From Edaphochlamys debaryana (Eukaryota > Chlorophyta > Chlorophyceae > Chlamydomonadales), in assembly GCA_016858145.1 (NCBI GenBank), contig JAEHOE010000005.1, positions 868,001 to 932,000 on the forward strand: 64,000 bases of DNA, read 5' to 3'. A program made the position numbers and the translations under genes. The notes beneath the pieces are model-generated. The model saw only the letters and a list, made by a program, of their open reading frames with translations. It was not told the DNA's origin and did no database searches. Below, piece after piece: positions 60,401 through 64,000 of the stretch (the stretch's first letter is position 1; the number at the start of each line of letters is the position of its first letter).

Positions 60401-63144
60401 CCCTGCGCCCCGCCTGTTCTCTGCTGGGCGTCGAAGCCCTCTTGTCTGAGCTGCTGCCTGGCGTCCGCAGTGCGCGCACGGCCCGCCGACCCCGCTCTCC
60501 GCCACGCCCGCTGCCGGCTGCCTGCGCCACGGCCGCCAAGCCCTTCCCGGTCAGCTTCGAGCAGCTGGGCCTCAGCCCTCTGCCGAGCGTCTCCGCGGCC
60601 AAGTCAGGCGAGGCGGCCTCTCCGCAGGGCGCCCCTGCGCCGGCGGCGCTGCCCCTGGCACCACCTACGGTCCCGCTGGACGCTGCAGCCGTTCCACCTG
60701 TGCTGGCCGCGCGCCCGCTGGCCCCGCAGTCCGATGCCCCCTGCGAAGAGCTCAAGCAGGTCATCTGGCACCTGGCCCAGGCCGTCATTCGGCTGTCCGG
60801 CAAGCAGAGCGTCTCGCTCGCAGCCAGCACGGCGGCGGCAACTGATGGACCTGATGACGGCACTCTTGCCGCCCTCTCAGACTTCGTCGCTGCCCGCGCC
60901 ACGGCCCCGTCGGTCTCCACCCTGCGTCACATGCACGCCGACGCCGCCAAGCGTGCCGCGCAAGTGCGAGAGTATCAAGCCAGCATCGCGGGCTTCAAGC
61001 TCCAGTACTTTCTTAACGACACGCACTGGGCAGGCCTCAGCCTGGAGACCCTCACAGGCAAGCTGCGGCTGTTCCATGGCCTGATGCCCGACAGCGGCGC
61101 TGACGCGGTCATGGTGGTGGACTCCCTGGTCGAGGCTCTCGGTCTCACGATCGAGCCGACCCGCTCCGCCCTCTCCACGGCCAGCGGTGATGGCTCCTTG
61201 CTCGGGGAGGTGATGATCACGCTCGCCTTCAAGGCCGGCACGCCTGACGAGGTCCGCCTCCGAGTCCGGGCGCTCGTGGTCAGCGACAGCTTCGTGCGCG
61301 GCATCTTCCAGATGCTGCTCTCCATCAAGGTGATGGCCCAGCTGGGCCTCACGCTGCACACCTATCCCCGCGCCTGCGCGACCTACCTGCCCGACCTGGC
61401 TGGCCCTCCTGAGTCCTGCCCCCTCAACATGCGCGTTGCCGAGCTGCCGCTGGCGCCTCTGCGCCGCGACTCCGCCGAGGCCTCTTCCATCCTGGCCACC
61501 GTCCGCTCCCTTGCCAGCTGCTTTGTTGCCTCCGAGCGCCCGCGGGCGGCCTCAGCCGCTGCGGAGCTGAACGAGGACGAGGTGGCGGCCGCACGGGCTG
61601 AGGAGGACGAGGAGTGGCTTGAGGAGGAGGAGGAGGACCCAGCAGCGGTGGAGCAGGCTTGGCTCACCAAGCGCGAGATTGAGGATGAGGAAGCCGCGTA
61701 CGCCGCCGGCGCCCGCTGGGAGCTGGATGAGCGCCGCGAGGTGCGCTACCTCGGCCCCACCAGCGACGCCGAGGCGGTTGGGGCCCCCGACCTGGAGGAG
61801 GCCTACTACGAGGAGGGCGGCGCGCCGCCCGTGGTCCCCTCTGACGCGCCCGCCCTCTCAGCGAGGCAGCAGCGCCGTCAGGAGCAACGGGCGCGTGCCC
61901 AGGCCAACCTCCCTGGCCCCATCACCGGCACCACGAGCTGCAGCTTCCACAACGAGCCCAGGGCTTGGGAGTTCTGCAAGGGCTGCCGCGACGAGGGCCT
62001 CATCTCGCTCCTCTCCGCGACCGCCCCGGGCCAGACTTGCCTGCGCCAAGGTGCCCTGAACCCTCGGTCCGGCAACCAACCGCCGATGAGCCGGGACGAG
62101 TACGAGTCGCTCTCCGTGCTTGACCTGTACTTCAAGGCGGAGCCGTACCTGCACTGCCCGCCCACGCTGCCCATCGCGCCGAGCCAAGAGCTTGGCAACG
62201 CTCTCTTGCGCATCCGCCGGAGCGTGGCACGGCATGGCGCCTACTTGCCCCACCGGGACCACCCTCGCTCCGACCCCCCGTCCGAGCCGAAGCCGGCTCC
62301 GCAGCAGCAGCCGGCGTCTCGGGCTGCCAAGCGCCGCCGCCGGCAGGTCATCACCTCGGCTTCGAGCGGGGAGGAGGAGCAGCCGCCGGGCCTCCCTCCG
62401 CCCCGGCGACCCCAGCAGCCCCCGCCGCCTGCGCAACTGCATCAGCAGCGCGCTCCGGCCGCCCGGCCTCAGCCGGGCGGCTCGGCTGGCGCGCTCTCCG
62501 GGGGTGCCGCGGCCGCCCGTCCCGAAAAGGCGCACGTCCCGGCGCCACCGCCCGCGCCCCGCGCGCCCTCGCCGCCTCGCCGGCAGCCCATCCCTGCGCC
62601 TGAGCGGCACCGCTCCCGCTCCCCTGCCCTGGCGGCCCCCGCGGCGCATGAGCCTGAGCCCCGCCGCCAGCCGGAGCCCCAGCCGGAGCGGCGCCGCTCT
62701 CCTGAGCGCCGCCGCTCCGCTGAGCCACGCCGCTCGCCTGGCCGCCGCCGCTCTGCTGAGCCACGCCGCTCGCCCGAGCGCCGCCGATCCGCAGAGCGAC
62801 ACGGGCGCTCTCCTGAGCCTCGCCGCTCGCCGCCCCCGCAGTACCGTGACCGCTCACCGGTATACCCGCCTCGCGGTGGCGCCCAGCGGCGGGCCCAGTA
62901 CGAGACCCAGATGCACCCCAACGAGATGTCGTTCTGCACTGCCCCTGCCTTCGACAACCGCGCCGAGGGTGAGGCGTACGTGCTCGTCCGGCATGGCGAC
63001 CGCCCAAACGAAGACCGCCCCCGCCGTGTGGCCTTCGACTGTGGCGCGGGTGTGCCGTCCCTCATCGACAGGCGCTTCGCCGCCAACCTCCCACAGCGCC
63101 GCCTGGACGCGCCCCTGCAGCTGCGCGTGGGCAGTGACAACTGA
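57472..63144 (+). CDS. Gag-protease polyprotein of retrotransposon
   Basis: Open frame of about 1,890 codons without an early ATG; the first in-frame Met with good downstream content is MSDRAGAFPLFD (about 58495), so the region before it may be 5' leader or need splicing. Order: Ala/Pro-rich N-terminus with a duplicated PLLPAVEPPP unit; a folded gag-like domain (GAFPLFDSKDVVVLTKYKRR, AWYPSYILEQCLLVFFAEEL); coiled-coil-like QLAATTKQIAALQQQVSAL; RGG boxes; a knuckle-like CDECDTDRHVGASFC; Cys cluster CRGDACTGCGTCGG; a first protease motif GLMPDSGADAVMVVDSLVEA; an acidic stretch (EEDEEWLEEEEEDP); an RS-repeat region (units RRSPERRRSAE); and a second protease motif AFDCGAGVPSLIDRRF. It stops at TGA inside that second protease domain. 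Confidence 0.7.
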   Translation, partial: DVGRCVSQPVCLSPLKVADPVSSQGLAQAPAASSADLRAARLAVRELSRQQSLESQHTERQLRFARAQSLLEGSRLAGTSASGAAPELRRDQEPVPQPQRRSVSVGADSGSAEHAARGSAGAASAALASGASGRAPAPSRLPRAAAAPSRALESAGPASASLPAPGDTRPPTSGAAVLRPQPLLPHGSAGAGGSQAPAPGPDVWHDNLLAAAEADLPDLEKEASPLPSDSETTDDRAAAATAASAAAAGAPAAAREPPPPPAEEGGAEQLPAAVPGVVPPLAPAAQPLLPAVEPPPLAPAGQPLLPAVEPPPPPPLPPALPAPPAAAASAACTDADWDWDDMSDRAGAFPLFDSKDVVVLTKYKRRLGGAVANRWQRNKDFSESLTFAFYEQWNGVCDNDAHARPWVEANHQRIMAEHKAAFEAEWAKLHPGEPITARPKYTGAWYPSYILEQCLLVFFAEELVKEFFYQDNRVHAELSAFRCRPVIKDGRKFWENPRDLAQRLQDLLDRADRDRFTPLVAGEIYLAALKHRYPEVYGFLLHKIGDPASGLKRDALPALSETAMNFHNSISQIGTGPHSAFAAIMSEPEEPRSANAASTSGRPQPPDTESAALRKQLAATTKQIAALQQQVSALVASSSSPAASPHAPWQGRGAGPQAGRGSAGNGRGGGGGRGNQGARLDPCPLLSDEEKDLRRWPRWFPDPVTGLTAPRNGRCDECDTDRHVGASFCPKRAMRGERTALWGFGGTIPTAELREIERRFRAEGRIVDRAPAAGGRGFGGRGGGAGGRGGNGGRGGGRGNGGFQARANVAAEEASLYGDATSTFAEDEFCGYHAHEVSGSPESLLWASPNLSVLPCASAPSFQDLHCNLIAALDEQPSAAFAAAAAVSRDLTAAGGNALRPILRNSSSGQACRGDACTGCGTCGGSSAQLRSVRFEGAPEPLKGGTCWSDRVNGRGPFKPSDPPPSVLADEGEAEVPLRPACSLLGVEALLSELLPGVRSARTARRPRSPPRPLPAACATAAKPFPVSFEQLGLSPLPSVSAAKSGEAASPQGAPAPAALPLAPPTVPLDAAAVPPVLAARPLAPQSDAPCEELKQVIWHLAQAVIRLSGKQSVSLAASTAAATDGPDDGTLAALSDFVAARATAPSVSTLRHMHADAAKRAAQVREYQASIAGFKLQYFLNDTHWAGLSLETLTGKLRLFHGLMPDSGADAVMVVDSLVEALGLTIEPTRSALSTASGDGSLLGEVMITLAFKAGTPDEVRLRVRALVVSDSFVRGIFQMLLSIKVMAQLGLTLHTYPRACATYLPDLAGPPESCPLNMRVAELPLAPLRRDSAEASSILATVRSLASCFVASERPRAASAAAELNEDEVAAARAEEDEEWLEEEEEDPAAVEQAWLTKREIEDEEAAYAAGARWELDERREVRYLGPTSDAEAVGAPDLEEAYYEEGGAPPVVPSDAPALSARQQRRQEQRARAQANLPGPITGTTSCSFHNEPRAWEFCKGCRDEGLISLLSATAPGQTCLRQGALNPRSGNQPPMSRDEYESLSVLDLYFKAEPYLHCPPTLPIAPSQELGNALLRIRRSVARHGAYLPHRDHPRSDPPSEPKPAPQQQPASRAAKRRRRQVITSASSGEEEQPPGLPPPRRPQQPPPPAQLHQQRAPAARPQPGGSAGALSGGAAAARPEKAHVPAPPPAPRAPSPPRRQPIPAPERHRSRSPALAAPAAHEPEPRRQPEPQPERRRSPERRRSAEPRRSPGRRRSAEPRRSPERRRSAERHGRSPEPRRSPPPQYRDRSPVYPPRGGAQRRAQYETQMHPNEMSFCTAPAFDNRAEGEAYVLVRHGDRPNEDRPRRVAFDCGAGVPSLIDRRFAANLPQRRLDAPLQLRVGSDN

Positions 63145-64000
63145 GGGCCACTCTTCGTCACGGCCACGCACCGGGTCTACCGCTCCAGCCTGGTGATGGT
63201 GGACAAGCGCGGGCGGGTCTGCTGGACCAACTGCGAGATCTACGTGGTTGACCTGCCCCACGAGCTTGACGTCATCCTGGGGGCCTCGCTGGGGCAGGTG
63301 ATGACGGTCAGCCTCGACCTCACACCCGTGGGCTCCCTGCTCTGCTTCCGGTACGGTGAGGCCCTGCAGTGGAAGCGCACCGTCGCCACGGCCTTCACGC
63401 GCAGCCCAGCGCTGCTGATGCTGGCACCTGACCTGCTCTCCACACCGGATGAACAGTACACGGCGCAGCCGCGACCGCTCCCGCCCTCGGCCTCTGCCGA
63501 TGAGCCCGGCGGCTTCCTCTGGAACGGCGACATCTGGCGCCCGCCGCCGCGCCCCAGCTACGCCGCCAACGCCACCGCTCCCGCCAAACGCGCCACCGAT
63601 GGCAGCGGGGTGGAGTGCAGGCAGGGGGGGGGTGACGCCAGCAGCGCTTGCCCGCCTTCCAGACCCATCAAAACCCCAGAGGAGGAGGCGCTGATGTGCC
63701 AAGTCGTGCAGGAGAAGCTCTCCAACGGCGAGCTGTCCCCGCCCACGGAGGGTGCCGCCTCAGCAGCCTCAGCTGCTGAGGCCGGCGCCCCGGTGGCGGC
63801 GGCGGCAGCTCCCAGCGCCGCCAGCGAGCCCGGCTCCGGCTGCTGCGACGACACCTTCGCCCCCGGGCCTCCCTCGGAGATCTGGGACGACCAGCCGCCC
63901 CCGGACCCCTCAGAGGACGCTGCCATGGATTTGAGGATGGCGGAGTGGGAGCTGGGGGATGCCCACAAAGCGCACCGACTCGCCATGCTGCAGCACGCCC
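63145..64000 (+). CDS. Continuation of the polyprotein after an in-frame TGA (partial)
   Basis: The same frame stays open for 285 codons to the window edge. It supplies the second half of the retropepsin fold: GPLFVTATHRVYRSSLVMVD, then ELDVILGASLGQ, where ILGA is the conserved hydrophobic-hydrophobic-G motif near the end of aspartic proteases. A Pro/Ala-rich linker and EEEALMCQVVQEKLSNGELS follow. The TGA thus separates the catalytic Asp from the rest of one domain, which fits a nonsense mutation better than a normal gag/pro boundary; recoding is the alternative. Confidence 0.6.

Larger units (their letters stand above)
57472..64000 (+). mobile_element. LTR-type retrotransposon, gag-protease part (continues off the window)
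   Basis: A single frame is open from 57472 to the window end except for one TGA at 63142-63144. It encodes a gag-like region, RGG-rich nucleic-acid-binding parts, a zinc-knuckle-like cluster and two aspartic-protease motifs. Reverse transcriptase, RNase H and integrase would lie beyond the right edge. No LTR, primer-binding site or target duplication was recognised, so the class (Ty3-like or other) remains open. Confidence 0.7.

Overview
The window is nuclear DNA from a green alga, most likely a chlamydomonadalean (volvocine-type) chlorophyte. The evidence is the high GC content, genes split into many short exons with GT-AG introns, a plastocyanin precursor very close to that of Chlamydomonas, and TGTAA poly(A) signals. 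Nothing looks bacterial. Gene models were built by eye by joining exons at GT/AG boundaries in matching phase. Family names come from recognised motifs, not from searches.

Layout. 1-10.3 kb: two paralogous calcineurin-type metallophosphoesterase/5'-nucleotidase genes pointing away from each other (A on minus, running off the left edge; B on plus). Between them on minus is a RecA-fold ATPase resembling SWSAP1. 12.1-20.1 kb: a DEG7/NMA111-type PDZ serine protease (minus), divergent from a small BolA gene (plus) that is followed by a relic of a LINE 3' end. 21.4-28.1 kb: a SIN3 transcriptional corepressor (minus). 29.9-34.5 kb: the COPII coat protein SEC23 (minus). A ~290-bp dispersed repeat lies upstream of SIN3, and a second copy sits in a SEC23 intron. 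35.2-37.8 kb: a low-complexity protein of unknown function (plus).

38.6-45.2 kb: three tandem copies of an F-box-like/leucine-rich-repeat gene. Copy 1 is gutted by an internal deletion of about 1.8 kb. Copies 2 and 3 are near-identical at the 5' end but clearly diverged in the LRR half. 47.7-48.4 kb: plastocyanin with three exons; a 143-bp broken copy of its transit-peptide exon lies 3.5 kb downstream. 52.5 kb: a tRNA-Glu(UUC) inside a foldback structure with two 89-bp inverted arms. 54.1-55.8 kb: a 5'-truncated LINE (minus). 56.2-57.5 kb: a frameshifted F-box/ankyrin pseudogene. 57.5 kb to the right edge: a retrotransposon gag-protease polyprotein with two retropepsin-like motifs and one in-frame TGA.

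The left 38 kb is ordinary housekeeping: nucleotide or phosphate-ester hydrolysis, DNA repair, protein quality control, Fe-S/redox, chromatin and secretion. The right 26 kb is dynamic: tandem duplication, retroelements, pseudogenes and a single well-kept photosynthesis gene. The genes do not form an operon-like pathway. The informative neighbourhoods are the divergent pairs and the LRR array.
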